Position numbers and translations under genes: made by a program. This document shows positions 43,619 to 52,863 of a stretch of 64,000 bases of DNA, piece by piece. The stretch comes from Rossellomorea marisflavi (GTDB lineage: Bacteria; Bacillota; Bacilli; Bacillales; Bacillaceae_B): contig NZ_LGUE01000004.1 in NCBI RefSeq assembly GCF_001274775.1, forward strand, positions 819,025-883,024, in the 5' to 3' direction. How positions within the stretch are numbered: position 1 is the stretch's first letter; each line of letters opens with the position of its first letter. The notes under the pieces were generated by a model. It had not been told where the DNA came from, did no database searches, and worked only from the letters and a program-made list of their open reading frames with translations.

Positions 43619-44344
43619 ATGAGAGTCATTCTTAACATCCTTGCGTTTGCATTGGTCATCGTGATGAATACGCTGGCGGTCACCCTGCCCCTGAACAATC
43701 AATCCACAGGGGAGATCAGTGACCGACTGGATATCATGCTCACACCTGCTGGATACGTCTTCTCTATCTGGAGCCTGATTTACTTACTATTGGGCATCTG
43801 GGTCCTGAGACAGATCCCGAAGGCACGGAGGGATCTGCCCCTCTATACACGCACAAGCGGATGGTTCATCCTCAACTGTCTCTTCAACTCATTATGGATC
43901 GTGGTGTGGCACTATAACTATTTCGGCATCTCTGTCCTGGTTATGGCGGGAATCCTCCTTACACTGATCGCCCTGTATAAGCGGGTGAAATCGACTGATC
44001 CTTCCCTTTTGGATCAGGCACCCTTCTCCATTTATCTCGGATGGATTTCGGTAGCCGCGATCGTGAACGTCACGTACTATCTGACTGAAATCGGGTTCGA
44101 CGGCTTCGGCATCCCTGATATCGTCTGGGCTTCCCTTGGATTGGCGGCAGCGACCATCCTCGCGTTCTGGTTCAGGACGAAGGAAAACGACTTCCTGTAT
44201 CCCCTTGTCATCGTCTGGGCATTCATTGGGATCGGAGTGAAGAATATGGATGAGCATTCCGGGTTTGCTTATGCAGCCTATGCACTCGCCGCCATCATCT
44301 TCCTCTTCGATGTCTTTTACAGAAGGAAAAAGGTAACAGCATAG
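43619..44344 (+). CDS. TspO/MBR-like tryptophan-rich membrane protein
   Basis: 241 residues from the ATG at 43619, nine bases after TTGGAGG. About seven hydrophobic segments carry repeated tryptophans (YVFSIWSLIYLLLGIWVL, FNSLWIVVWHYNYFG, IVWAFIGIG). It resembles proteins named tryptophan-rich sensory protein in bacilli, which are longer than the classical 160-residue, five-helix TspO. Ligand and function are unknown. A GC-rich hairpin follows the stop. Confidence 0.6.
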   Translation: MRVILNILAFALVIVMNTLAVTLPLNNQSTGEISDRLDIMLTPAGYVFSIWSLIYLLLGIWVLRQIPKARRDLPLYTRTSGWFILNCLFNSLWIVVWHYNYFGISVLVMAGILLTLIALYKRVKSTDPSLLDQAPFSIYLGWISVAAIVNVTYYLTEIGFDGFGIPDIVWASLGLAAATILAFWFRTKENDFLYPLVIVWAFIGIGVKNMDEHSGFAYAAYALAAIIFLFDVFYRRKKVTA

Positions 44345-44350
44345 GTCCTG

Positions 44351-44381
44351 CACCCCCTGCTCATAGTATGAACAGGGGGTG
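44351..44381 (+). promoter_or_regulatory. hairpin that masks the ribosome binding site of a micro-gene
   Basis: CACCCCCTG (44351-44359) and CAGGGGGTG (44373-44381) are perfect arms. The right arm is the presumed ribosome binding site (AGGGGGTG) of the 45-codon gene that starts at 44389. It may also weakly end the TspO-like transcript. Confidence 0.6.
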
Positions 44382-44388
44382 TGTGGAC

Positions 44389-44526
44389 TTGAGCCAAAAC
44401 CAATCACGCAAAACGTCTGCTGGAACGGATATTGACGAAGTGAAACGTCTTAATGCACAATCCGGCAAGACCTATAATGAAGTGAAGAAGCTTCTCAGTA
44501 ATATGCTTCACAGCGAGCGCCGTTAA
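44389..44526 (+). CDS. 45-residue gamma-type SASP-like small protein
   Basis: TTG start at 44389, about 8-10 bases after AGGGGGTG; TAA at 44524. The peptide is hydrophilic: MSQNQSRKTSAGTDIDEVKR, then LNAQSGKTYNEVKKLL. The T-D-x-x-E-V-K-R-x-N-A-Q-S pattern is like gamma-type small acid-soluble spore protein repeats, but only one repeat is present and the KTYNEVKKLL end differs. A terminator follows directly, so it is a plausible separate gene. The SASP link is from memory and uncertain. Confidence 0.65.
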   Translation: MSQNQSRKTSAGTDIDEVKRLNAQSGKTYNEVKKLLSNMLHSERR

Positions 44527-44541
44527 ACGCCCTCCATGACG

Positions 44542-44573
44542 AAAGCCATCCCGTTCACCGGGATGGCTTTTTA
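44542..44573. terminator. bidirectional intrinsic terminator
   Basis: AAAGCCATCCCG pairs perfectly with CGGGATGGCTTT around TTCAC, with an A/T run on each side. It serves the micro-gene and the converging antiporter gene. Confidence 0.9.
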
Positions 44574-44581
44574 TTTTTCTT

Positions 44582-46435
44582 TTATCTATTTCGTTCTGTT
44601 TCTTTATTCTCTGCGATCCGTTCGTTGATTTTATTCATTTCCTTCTTCCGGGTGGTCAAGCTTACGACGATGTCCCCTTCTTCCACTCTTGGAGAGGCTT
44701 CATTGCGGAAGAATTCAACCTTGCCTGTCGGCTTTTGGATGAGGAGCAGGATCGTTCCTTCCTCGATATCCTCCATATAGCTCTTGAATGGATATTTCTC
44801 GGTGACGGTTGTCTTCCGGAACACATCCCCACACTCTACCCGTTTGTTGAGCTCTTCCCACGTCGGTCCATCCTGGAAGACGATATTCCCACCGATGGTA
44901 TGAACCATCTCTTCCAGGTCCTCTCCCGATTGGTTTCTTAAATTCAACTGATACAGGTTGTTCCGCCCGAACTCAGAGATGAACGACGTACAGACAAGAG
45001 CATTATAGGAATCAAGTTCCGTGGCTGCGATCATGTAATCATATGGGGTCATATCCAGACGGTATTCCGTCTTCTCTGAGAGAATCTCGCCCGAATAGAA
45101 CGGCAGTCCGGCCTTCCTTGCACTGTAGAGCCTCTGCCAAGATGAATCGGCAATCAATGTGGGGATCTTCAGTTCACGAAGCGCCTTGGCAAATTCAGTA
45201 CTGAACGCACTCCCTCCGACCAGGATGACACCGGGATGCTCATCGTTGGCAAGCTTCAGTTTACTCGCCAGCCACTTGATGGAGAAACCGTGGGCACATA
45301 CCGTGGCAAAGACAAGGGCAAATGTCAGGGATGTCAAAATGGAGGCATCCTTGAACCCCTTGTCCAATAAAACCGAAGCGAAGTAGCTTGACACCGTAAG
45401 GGCTACAATTCCACGCGGTGCGATCCACCCAACCAGTATCTTTTCCCTTTTCGACAGATCTGTCCCGATGGTTGATAACCATATGGACAACGGTCTGACG
45501 ATGAAGAGCATGAGAAGTACAAATCCAATGATCTGCCAATCAAAGATCTCAAGAAGGGTATCCACAGTCAGGGAAGCTGTCAGCATGACGAATATGGTCG
45601 ATGTGAGCAATACCGAGATATTTTCTTTGAAATGCCTCATATCACTGATCGAGGCAATATGCATATTGGCAAGCGTCATCCCCATGGCAGTGACAGCAAG
45701 GAGCCCTGTTTCGTGGGTGATCTGATCAGAGACCGAAAAGCCCGCCAGCACTAAGGCAAAGACGACCGGTGATTTCAAGAACTCAGGTACATGTCCCTTT
45801 TCAAAAAGGAATCCGGTGAAACGTCCAAGCGCCCACCCAAGCAATATGGCAAAGAGCGATGCAGCAAAGAATGAAACGAGTTTAAGAATGGGGGCATCCT
45901 CGCTGATAAGGAAATTAATGATTTCAAATGCAAAAACAGCAAGAAGCGCACCGAATGGATCGACGATGATGCCTTCCCATTTCAGGATTGCTGCAGGTCT
46001 CGGCTTAAGCTTCGACTGCCTGAGGAGGGGCAGGATGACCGTTGGCCCGGTAACAATGAACAACCCTCCGATGACGAAGGCAACCGCCCATGACAAACCT
46101 GCAACATAGTGGGCACCTAGTGAACCCAAGATCCAGGCGAGGAATGCACCGATGGTAACGATCCTGAAGACCGGTTTACCAAGGCCCCTCACTTCCCTGA
46201 AATCCAGATTCAGGCTCCCTTCGAATAGGATGATGGCAACAGCCATGGAAATAAGCGGTTCATACAGTTCCCCGAATACTTCTTCAGGATTGATGAGTCC
46301 GAGGATCGGACCGGCTAGTAAGCCGACGATGGACATGACGACGATGGCGGGAAGCTTGAACCTCCATGCCGCCCATTGGGAAGCGATTCCCAGGAAGCCG
46401 ACTAACATAAGGTTAAATAAGATCGATTCAATCAT
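44582..46435 (-). CDS. CPA1 family Na+/H+ antiporter with TrkA-type C-terminal domains
   Basis: 617 residues. The first 400 form about 12 membrane helices with the CPA1 signatures VTGPTVILPLLRQ and KWEGIIVDPFGALLAV, in which the aspartate binds the cation. After that come a TrkA-N-like Rossmann domain (GVILVGGSAFSTEFAKAL, with LIADSSWQRLYSARKAG) and a TrkA-C-like domain (VEEGDIVVSLT). The cytosolic part suggests nucleotide or ion gating. It exchanges Na+ or K+ for protons and supports pH and salt tolerance. Confidence 0.9.
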   Translation of the reverse strand: MIESILFNLMLVGFLGIASQWAAWRFKLPAIVVMSIVGLLAGPILGLINPEEVFGELYEPLISMAVAIILFEGSLNLDFREVRGLGKPVFRIVTIGAFLAWILGSLGAHYVAGLSWAVAFVIGGLFIVTGPTVILPLLRQSKLKPRPAAILKWEGIIVDPFGALLAVFAFEIINFLISEDAPILKLVSFFAASLFAILLGWALGRFTGFLFEKGHVPEFLKSPVVFALVLAGFSVSDQITHETGLLAVTAMGMTLANMHIASISDMRHFKENISVLLTSTIFVMLTASLTVDTLLEIFDWQIIGFVLLMLFIVRPLSIWLSTIGTDLSKREKILVGWIAPRGIVALTVSSYFASVLLDKGFKDASILTSLTFALVFATVCAHGFSIKWLASKLKLANDEHPGVILVGGSAFSTEFAKALRELKIPTLIADSSWQRLYSARKAGLPFYSGEILSEKTEYRLDMTPYDYMIAATELDSYNALVCTSFISEFGRNNLYQLNLRNQSGEDLEEMVHTIGGNIVFQDGPTWEELNKRVECGDVFRKTTVTEKYPFKSYMEDIEEGTILLLIQKPTGKVEFFRNEASPRVEEGDIVVSLTTRKKEMNKINERIAENKETERNR

Positions 46436-46501
46436 ACAGTTTCTCCTTTAACGTAATGAAGCCAGCGGGGCCCGCTGACTTTCATGTGAGCTATGTTTAG
46501 T

Positions 46502-47818
46502 TTATATTTTTTCCGCGGGTTTTAACCATACCGTCGCTTCCAACTCTTTACAGATGGTGAAGTAGTGAAGCAGCATGGCGAGGACGGCTCCGCCGTTCAT
46601 CCCGACGATGACCCCTTCCATGCCGTAGCGGGATCCCATGAAATAGATGCACGCGAAGGAAAATGCACTCGCCCACACCGTATGAAGCAGGGCATCCTTC
46701 ACGAGTCCAAGGCCGATCATGAATGCTTGAAGGGGCAGCATCAGGAAGTGAAATAAGAAATATGGCCATAAAAGTTTCAGGTAATAGGCCGATGTCACAG
46801 AGTGGAAAAAGCGCTCTGTAATGGCGTCTCCCCAAGCATAGTACACGAATACGACCGGGATCCCGTATCCGATCGTGAGCCACATCACCTGCTTCAAGTG
46901 AGCTAGAATCCCCGGCCAATCGTTCGAAGAAGCCTTCTCTGATATCGTCGGGATGAGGACCGTCATCATGGACACGGCGATGAAAGAAGGGAAGAATCCG
47001 ATGGTCAGGGCAATCCCCGCAAGCATGCCGAAATGTTCATTGGCCTCCCCTGCCTCCATCCCCGACATGACGAGTGCCAGTTTGATGAGAAAAGGCTGGA
47101 TGGCATGGGTCAGAGCATGGAATATCCGTAAAAAGGTCGTCGGGATCGAAACCGACAACACTGCTTTTCTCATCTCTCCTTTCGGTAGACTGCTATGGCT
47201 ATCCTTCCTTTTACCCCTTATCTCGACTATGTAAGCATGGATTAAATAGACAAATACAATGCACTCGCTGGCGATCATCGTGCCAAGTGCAATGAAGATG
47301 GACGTATTGAGCTCGAACTCCAAGAATTGATAGATGGACACAAGGAGCAAAAGCTGGATGCCTTTTCTCAGGAAATTGGCCGCAGCGATCTTCCCCATCT
47401 TCTGGATCCCCATGAAGTACCCCCTCGTAATGGAGGTGAAGGCGATGATGGGGATGACGAGGACGATCAGCCATCTGATTCCCTGATGGTAGCCGCTGAA
47501 TAAGGGCGTCCAAGCGTAGACAAGGACCATGATGCCGAGTAGGATGATGGTCGTAATGAGAGCGAAACGGAACGCATAGCCAAGCATGCCTTTGTGGAGC
47601 CTTTCTTCCCTCTCGGCAAAGAACTTGGAAAGGGAGATGGGAAGCTCCATGCTCGATAAAATCACAATTAAAAAAACGGTGGGCAGGATGGACATATATG
47701 TACCAAGTCCCGCTTCACCCAGTTCCTGCGCCAATATCATATTGATGATGAATTCCAGGAGCTCGCCTGCGAATGCCGTCACCATCAAGATCAAGATTCC
47801 TTTATAAAACAGATTCAT
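46502..47818 (-). CDS. MOP/MATE superfamily flippase, SpoVB/YkvU-like
   Basis: 438 residues with about 12 membrane helices. It begins with NLFYKGILILMVTAFAGELLEFIINMILAQELGEAGLG-like sequence of polysaccharide-type flippases and has EMRKAVLSVSIPTTFLRI in the middle. Its length fits B. subtilis YkvU (sporulation) more than SpoVB. Such proteins flip lipid-linked sugars; here a spore or wall role is likely but unproven. Monocistronic, downstream of the RND pump gene. Confidence 0.8.
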   Translation of the reverse strand: MNLFYKGILILMVTAFAGELLEFIINMILAQELGEAGLGTYMSILPTVFLIVILSSMELPISLSKFFAEREERLHKGMLGYAFRFALITTIILLGIMVLVYAWTPLFSGYHQGIRWLIVLVIPIIAFTSITRGYFMGIQKMGKIAAANFLRKGIQLLLLVSIYQFLEFELNTSIFIALGTMIASECIVFVYLIHAYIVEIRGKRKDSHSSLPKGEMRKAVLSVSIPTTFLRIFHALTHAIQPFLIKLALVMSGMEAGEANEHFGMLAGIALTIGFFPSFIAVSMMTVLIPTISEKASSNDWPGILAHLKQVMWLTIGYGIPVVFVYYAWGDAITERFFHSVTSAYYLKLLWPYFLFHFLMLPLQAFMIGLGLVKDALLHTVWASAFSFACIYFMGSRYGMEGVIVGMNGGAVLAMLLHYFTICKELEATVWLKPAEKI

Positions 47819-47894
47819 CCACAGTCCCGCCCTTTATCACAAGATGTTCTAGTCTATGACAGGCTATCCCGGAATATGAGGACAGGCAGGACGA

Positions 47895-47926
47895 CAAAAA
47901 AGCAGCCCCCGTCAGGAGACTGCTTT
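47895..47926 (-). terminator. intrinsic terminator after the RND pump gene
   Basis: On the minus strand AAAGCAG pairs with CTGCTTT, with an inner TCC/GGG stem, and a T-run of six follows. Confidence 0.8.
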
Positions 47927-47933
47927 CTTTTTG

Positions 47934-50900
47934 TTATTCCGCTTTGGCTTTTCTCGTTACCTTGCGTTTGATCTTCATGAGGATCTCATACACGATTGGT
48001 ACGATCACAAGAGTCAGAAGGGTTGAACTTGTCAATCCACCAATGACCGTGACACCGAGACCTTTGGAAATCAATCCGCTTCCTTCAAGGCCTAGAGCGA
48101 GCGGGAAGAGTGCCCCGATTGTCGCGATGGCCGTCATGAGGATCGGACGTAGGCGGGTCGCTCCTGCTTCAAGCAGGGCATCACGCGTGGACATTCCTTC
48201 GTTCTCTTTGTGAATGACACGGTCCACAAGGACAATGGCATTGGTCACGACGATTCCGATCAGCATCAATGCTCCGATCAGGGAGGAAATACTGATGGTC
48301 TCACCAGCGATCAACAGGCCGACAAGGGCACCGATCACTGTGAACGGCAAGGAGAACAGGATGGCAAATGGCGCAAGTCCCCCGCCGAATGTGATGACAA
48401 GGATCAGATACACGATGGCAATGGCTGCCAGCATGGCAAGGCCAAGCTGTGTAAAGGATTCCTGGATGTCCTGGGTGACCCCACCCATATTCACATCGAT
48501 TCCAGATGGAATATCCATATCATCAATGTCTTTTTGAAGGTCTTGAGAGGCTTTTGATACATCATCCGACTTCAGCTCACCGCTTACATTGGCGTAAACT
48601 TTCCCGTCACGTCTTGAAAGGGTATCGGATGTTTCACCTTCTTCGATCTTCACTACATCACCGATCTTCACTTCCATACCGAGTGGAGATTGGATCGTTT
48701 TATCTTTCAGGTCGTTGATATCTTTATAGCTTTCCTTCGGTGCATCGAGGTAGATATCCACATCTTCCCCGTCTTTCTGGATGGTGGTCAGCACAGGGCG
48801 CTGGCGGTCCTGACTGAGCTCCATGGCGATTTGGCCCGCTGTGAGCCCAAGTTCGCTCAGTTTCTCCTGATCGGCTACGAAAGAGTACTCTTCGTACGAT
48901 TCAGCAAGGGAGTTCTTCACTTTTTTGTAGTCGCCTTTGTCTTCCATCTTTTTCTGAAGATCTTTGACGACAGGTTCGATGTCCTTCACGGAATCACCGT
49001 ACACATAAACGGAGATCTCATTGCTTCCGGCACTGGCCGAGAAGTCCTGTGATGCCCATTCCCCTTTGGATGTGGTTTCCTGAAGATGTTTGATGACCTT
49101 TTCTTTCTCATCAGAGAAATTCTTTGTATCTTCGTCATATGATACGAAGAAAATGGCATCGTTCGTGCTTCCAGGACTCATCGGATTCTCGCTTCCGACA
49201 GAGTATTGGATGGTATCTGCGCCTTTTCGGCTTTGAAGATAGCTTTCTGCTTCATCGGCGATTTTCGCCACATCTTCACGGGTCTGACCCGGCTCCGGTT
49301 TGAACGTAGCCATGATCATCTTCTCTTCATCACCAGGAAGGAAGCTTACGCCGATCTTCGGCACGAGGAAGAGGCTTCCTACGAGCATGGCGATGGCAAG
49401 TACCGAGGTAATGATTTTATGATTCAGCGTCCAGTTCAGGATGCGCTTGTATCCATTGGCCATGCGGCTTGGTTTTTCCACATGCTTTTTCTTCGACGAC
49501 CCCGGCTTGAACATCGTGTGGGCAAGCATCGGTACGACGGTGACGGCCACGAGGAGGGATGCCAATAGGGCAAATACGATGGTCAAGGCGAACGGAAGGA
49601 ATAGTTCCCCGATCATTCCTTGGACCAATCCGAGTGGAAGGAACACGGCAATCGTTACGATCGTTGAAGACATGATCGGCACAAACATTTCCTTCGTTGC
49701 TTCCCGGATCAGTTCTTTGCCTTTCAGTTTTTCACCCGGCAGGGCCATACGGCGATAAATATTTTCCACAACAACGATGGAGTCATCGATGACACGGCCG
49801 ATTGCCACTGTCATGGCTCCGAGCGTCATGATGTTCAATGTGATGTCCATTTCCTTCAGGAGAAGAATCGCAATCAACAAGGAAAGCGGGATGGAAATGA
49901 CGGAAATGATCGTTGACTTGATATCACGAAGGAACAGCAGGATGATGATGACGGCGAAGATCGCTCCGAACAATGCTTTGTTCAACATCGTGCTGACGGA
50001 CTCTTCGATTGGTTCACCCTGGTCAAACGTAGACGTCAGTTCAACACCATCGATATCTTTCTCAAACTTCTTCATCTGATCTTTCACGGCATTCACGACA
50101 TCCACCGTATTGGCATCAGCCGTTTTTACAACCTGAAGCCCGATGGATTCCTTGCCATTGGTTTTCGAGATTGATTCAGCTTCACCTTTCACCTTGATGT
50201 CTGCGATTTCAGACAGCTTCACCGTTGGGATCTTCATCTCTGCTCCCTGCTGAGGAGCTGCAGGCTGCTGCCCTTGCTGTGCTTGAGGCGCTTGAGCCTG
50301 CGGAGACTGTCCTTCCGCACCGCCCATCCCCTGCTGCGCACTTCCGGCTTCACCAGAAGGAACAAGCGGGATCTTCACGTTTTCAAGGTCTTTGACGGTC
50401 GTGATGTTCCCGTCAACAAGGACGGACTTTTGAGTATCATCGAACGTATAAAGTCCGAGAGGCTGGGAAATGTCTGACCCTTGGATGATGTTCTTCACCG
50501 TATCTTCTGTCAGTCCGTATTGGTCAAGTTTATCCTGATCGAATACGATTTGACCTTCTTGCACTTCCTGACCGGAAGCTTGAACGGAAGCAACCCCATC
50601 AAGACCTTCAAATTCAGGGATGATGGTGTCTTCCACTGTCTTCGTCAATTCAGACAGGGATTGATTCTCATCCGATACGCTGAGGGCGATGACCGGGAAG
50701 GCATTCAGGCTGAGCCTTGATACCTCAGGGTCGTTGACCTCGTCAGGGAAGGAGATGTCGGAAACGGCATCTTCCACTTCCCTCTTTGCTTCATCCATAT
50801 CTTTGGAATACTTATATTCAATCTGAACGGCCGAAGCATTTTGATACGAAGTGGAGCTGACCACGTTCACCCCGTTCAGATTCTGGACGCGCTGCTCGAT

Positions 50901-51101
50901 GGGTTCGGATACTTTATCCGCCACATCTTGAGGTGTCGCTCCTGGATAAACCGTCGTGATGGTGACAACAGGCGTATTGATATTCGGCAATGTTTCAAGC
51001 TTCATGTTGAAGCCTGAATACAAGCCCGCCACGATGATGATGATCGTCATCAGCCAAACGGCGAATTTGTTTTTCAGCACAAAATTGATGATACTATTCA
51101 C
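47934..51101 (-). CDS. swrC: RND efflux transporter permease, SwrC/YerP-like
   Basis: 1055 residues from a GTG at 51101, seven bases after AAGGAAGG. The RND plan is clear: one helix, a large extracytoplasmic loop (about 30-335), helices with AIGRVIDDSIVVVENIYRRM, a second loop (about 560-850) and a final helix bundle. An unusual Gln/Pro/Ala/Gly-rich stretch of about 40 residues interrupts the first loop near residue 265. B. subtilis SwrC (YerP) exports surfactin and is needed for swarming. Its neighbour is a divergent TetR regulator, as in B. subtilis yerO. Confidence 0.9.
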   Translation of the reverse strand: MNSIINFVLKNKFAVWLMTIIIIVAGLYSGFNMKLETLPNINTPVVTITTVYPGATPQDVADKVSEPIEQRVQNLNGVNVVSSTSYQNASAVQIEYKYSKDMDEAKREVEDAVSDISFPDEVNDPEVSRLSLNAFPVIALSVSDENQSLSELTKTVEDTIIPEFEGLDGVASVQASGQEVQEGQIVFDQDKLDQYGLTEDTVKNIIQGSDISQPLGLYTFDDTQKSVLVDGNITTVKDLENVKIPLVPSGEAGSAQQGMGGAEGQSPQAQAPQAQQGQQPAAPQQGAEMKIPTVKLSEIADIKVKGEAESISKTNGKESIGLQVVKTADANTVDVVNAVKDQMKKFEKDIDGVELTSTFDQGEPIEESVSTMLNKALFGAIFAVIIILLFLRDIKSTIISVISIPLSLLIAILLLKEMDITLNIMTLGAMTVAIGRVIDDSIVVVENIYRRMALPGEKLKGKELIREATKEMFVPIMSSTIVTIAVFLPLGLVQGMIGELFLPFALTIVFALLASLLVAVTVVPMLAHTMFKPGSSKKKHVEKPSRMANGYKRILNWTLNHKIITSVLAIAMLVGSLFLVPKIGVSFLPGDEEKMIMATFKPEPGQTREDVAKIADEAESYLQSRKGADTIQYSVGSENPMSPGSTNDAIFFVSYDEDTKNFSDEKEKVIKHLQETTSKGEWASQDFSASAGSNEISVYVYGDSVKDIEPVVKDLQKKMEDKGDYKKVKNSLAESYEEYSFVADQEKLSELGLTAGQIAMELSQDRQRPVLTTIQKDGEDVDIYLDAPKESYKDINDLKDKTIQSPLGMEVKIGDVVKIEEGETSDTLSRRDGKVYANVSGELKSDDVSKASQDLQKDIDDMDIPSGIDVNMGGVTQDIQESFTQLGLAMLAAIAIVYLILVITFGGGLAPFAILFSLPFTVIGALVGLLIAGETISISSLIGALMLIGIVVTNAIVLVDRVIHKENEGMSTRDALLEAGATRLRPILMTAIATIGALFPLALGLEGSGLISKGLGVTVIGGLTSSTLLTLVIVPIVYEILMKIKRKVTRKAKAE

Positions 51102-51128
51102 TCAAATACCTTCCTTTCCAAATTAAAC

Positions 51129-51228
51129 TGACCGACTAGTCATAACATCACCTAATATAACTGACCGAACAGTCACTCGTCAATTATTTATGTATTAAAA
51201 GGGTTTATTTTTTGTGACCATTCGGTCA
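51129..51228. promoter_or_regulatory. three TetR-type operators between swrC and its regulator
   Basis: TGACCGACTAGTCA (51129-51142), TGACCGAACAGTCA (51162-51175) and TGACCATTCGGTCA (51215-51228) share the pattern TGACC-N5-GGTCA or TGACYG...GTCA and are near-palindromes. They fill the space between the divergent genes, so the TetR protein probably represses both. The first two lie near the swrC side and the third near the tetR start. Confidence 0.8.
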
Positions 51229-51264
51229 TAATGTACCTATGAGACCATTGGGGAGAGAACGTGT

Positions 51265-52095
51265 ATGAAAGAAAAAGAAAAATTGATCATCGAAACGTCG
51301 ATGAAGCTGTTTGCCAACAAAGGATTCAACGCTACCTCTGTTCAAGAGATCGTTGAGGAATGCCATATATCCAAAGGTGCCTTTTACTTATATTTCAAAT
51401 CGAAGGATGCCCTCCTTTTTGCCATCATGGAGCATTATTTCCAGATGATCTATACAAGCATCAATGAAGTCGAGCACGCTGATCTTCCTCCCTATGAGAA
51501 ATTCCAGAAGCAGTTGGAACGCCAATTGACGGAGATATCGAGACACAAAGAGTTCATCGTCATGCAGATCAGGGAAAATGCCATCCCCTTCAATGAAAAG
51601 ATCGAATCTTTGTTGATGGAGATGAAACGGGAGTCCTACCACCTTTATTCACGGAGGCTTTATGAAATCTACGGTCCTCCGATCGAGCCATATATTTGGG
51701 ATGCCACGATGATGATCCATGGCTTTTTCCATTCTTACCTTGAAACCATCATCCTAGACCAGATTCCTCTTGATTTCGCGTATTTATCCACCTTCGTATT
51801 GAGAAGGATGGATGATATGGTGGAGGGGCTGGTCAAGAGCGGAGATGAGCCCGTCATGCGTAAAGAGCGCATGGAAACGCTCCTGCACGTGGAGAAGGCT
51901 CAACTCTGTTCCTTGATCGGTGAAGCATCAAGCAAGACGGAAGACGAGAACACCCGCGTATCCCTGGATGTTATTAAAGAAGAACTCGAAAAAGAAGAAC
52001 CGCGGAAGGTTGTCATCAAGGGCATGATGGCGAACCTGGAATCCGATCCTTCTCTGCGCCCCCTTTTGAGTGCTCTGAAGGAATATACGGTTTAA
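51265..52095 (+). CDS. TetR/AcrR family transcriptional regulator, YerO-like
   Basis: 276 residues behind GGGGAGAG. The N-terminal HTH is in NATSVQEIVEECHISKGAFYLYFKSKD (about residues 22-50, given here in part), typical TetR. The ligand domain is longer than usual (B. subtilis YerO is similar in size). It is divergent from the RND pump gene, with three matching operators between them. It probably represses swrC and itself until a surfactin-like or lipophilic ligand binds. Confidence 0.9.
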   Translation: MKEKEKLIIETSMKLFANKGFNATSVQEIVEECHISKGAFYLYFKSKDALLFAIMEHYFQMIYTSINEVEHADLPPYEKFQKQLERQLTEISRHKEFIVMQIRENAIPFNEKIESLLMEMKRESYHLYSRRLYEIYGPPIEPYIWDATMMIHGFFHSYLETIILDQIPLDFAYLSTFVLRRMDDMVEGLVKSGDEPVMRKERMETLLHVEKAQLCSLIGEASSKTEDENTRVSLDVIKEELEKEEPRKVVIKGMMANLESDPSLRPLLSALKEYTV

Positions 52096-52105
52096 ATTAA
52101 TAAAA

Positions 52106-52135
52106 GGGCCAGGCCACAATGGAGGAGCCTGGCTC
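52106..52135. terminator. bidirectional terminator
   Basis: GCCAGGC (52108-52114) pairs with GCCTGGC (52127-52133), with T/A-rich flanks. It lies between the tetR and epimerase genes, which converge. Confidence 0.75.
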
Positions 52136-52149
52136 ATTTTCCTGTATCT

Positions 52150-52806
52150 TCACAGTTCGTGAATGGCATCCGATTCCCAGATTAAAACGCTGCGGTCCCA
52201 ATGGCCGCTTGCAGCTGACAGCATTCCTCTGGCCACCTGGGCCCCTTCGATGCTCCGGTATTTTCTCAGCTTTCCTCTCATGAAAGGCTGAAGGATCCAC
52301 GATGCCGCTTCCCCCATCTTTTCCCCAAAACGGAACTCTGCCCGCTCTCCAAGAAGAAGGGACGGCCTGAAGATATGAAGGGTTGAATACCCCAATGCCG
52401 TGATATCCCTCTCTGTCATCCCTTTGACACGACTATAGAAAAAGCGTGAGTCCACATCGGCTCCCATGGAGGAGATCAACAGGAATTGTTTTGCTCCGTG
52501 GGTTTTTCCGAGTTCTGCAAGCTGGAGCGGATACCCATGATCGACCTTTTTGAACGCCTCCTGAGACTTGGCTTTCTTGATCGTCGTTCCTAGGCAGCAA
52601 TATACATCATCGATTGTCTCACCAGGCTCCAATCTCATATCGTCCAATGATTGCACCCGTTCATCCAGCGTTTCATGGGCGACCCCGGACTCTCTCCTCA
52701 CAATCGAGATGACCTTATCGTAACGTGGAGAATCGAGGAGCAGCCTGACCAGCCTGGAACCTACCATCCCCGTTGCCCCGGCAATGAGAGCGACTTTTCC
52801 TTCCAT
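52150..52806 (-). CDS. NAD(P)-binding atypical short-chain dehydrogenase (HTATIP2-like)
   Basis: 218 residues. The Rossmann loop GATGMVGSRLVRLL is at residues 10-23, followed by a YCCLGTTIKKA motif, LLISSMGAD and FYSRVKGMTERD, where tyrosine and lysine make the usual YxxxK site (Y-S-R-V-K). It resembles the NmrA/HTATIP2 (YraK-like) group. The substrate is unknown. It is a single gene with a terminator on each side. Confidence 0.85.
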   Translation of the reverse strand: MEGKVALIAGATGMVGSRLVRLLLDSPRYDKVISIVRRESGVAHETLDERVQSLDDMRLEPGETIDDVYCCLGTTIKKAKSQEAFKKVDHGYPLQLAELGKTHGAKQFLLISSMGADVDSRFFYSRVKGMTERDITALGYSTLHIFRPSLLLGERAEFRFGEKMGEAASWILQPFMRGKLRKYRSIEGAQVARGMLSAASGHWDRSVLIWESDAIHEL

Positions 52807-52827
52807 GAACCTGCCTCCTTTTTAAAA

Positions 52828-52855
52828 AGGGTGCCCCGGTATACCCGGGACACCC
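52828..52855 (-). terminator. intrinsic terminator after yeeI
   Basis: On the minus strand GGGTGTCCCGGG pairs with CCGGGGCACCC around a TATA loop, followed by TTTTTAA. It lies 8 bases after the yeeI stop. Confidence 0.8.
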
Positions 52856-52863
52856 CTCATTCT

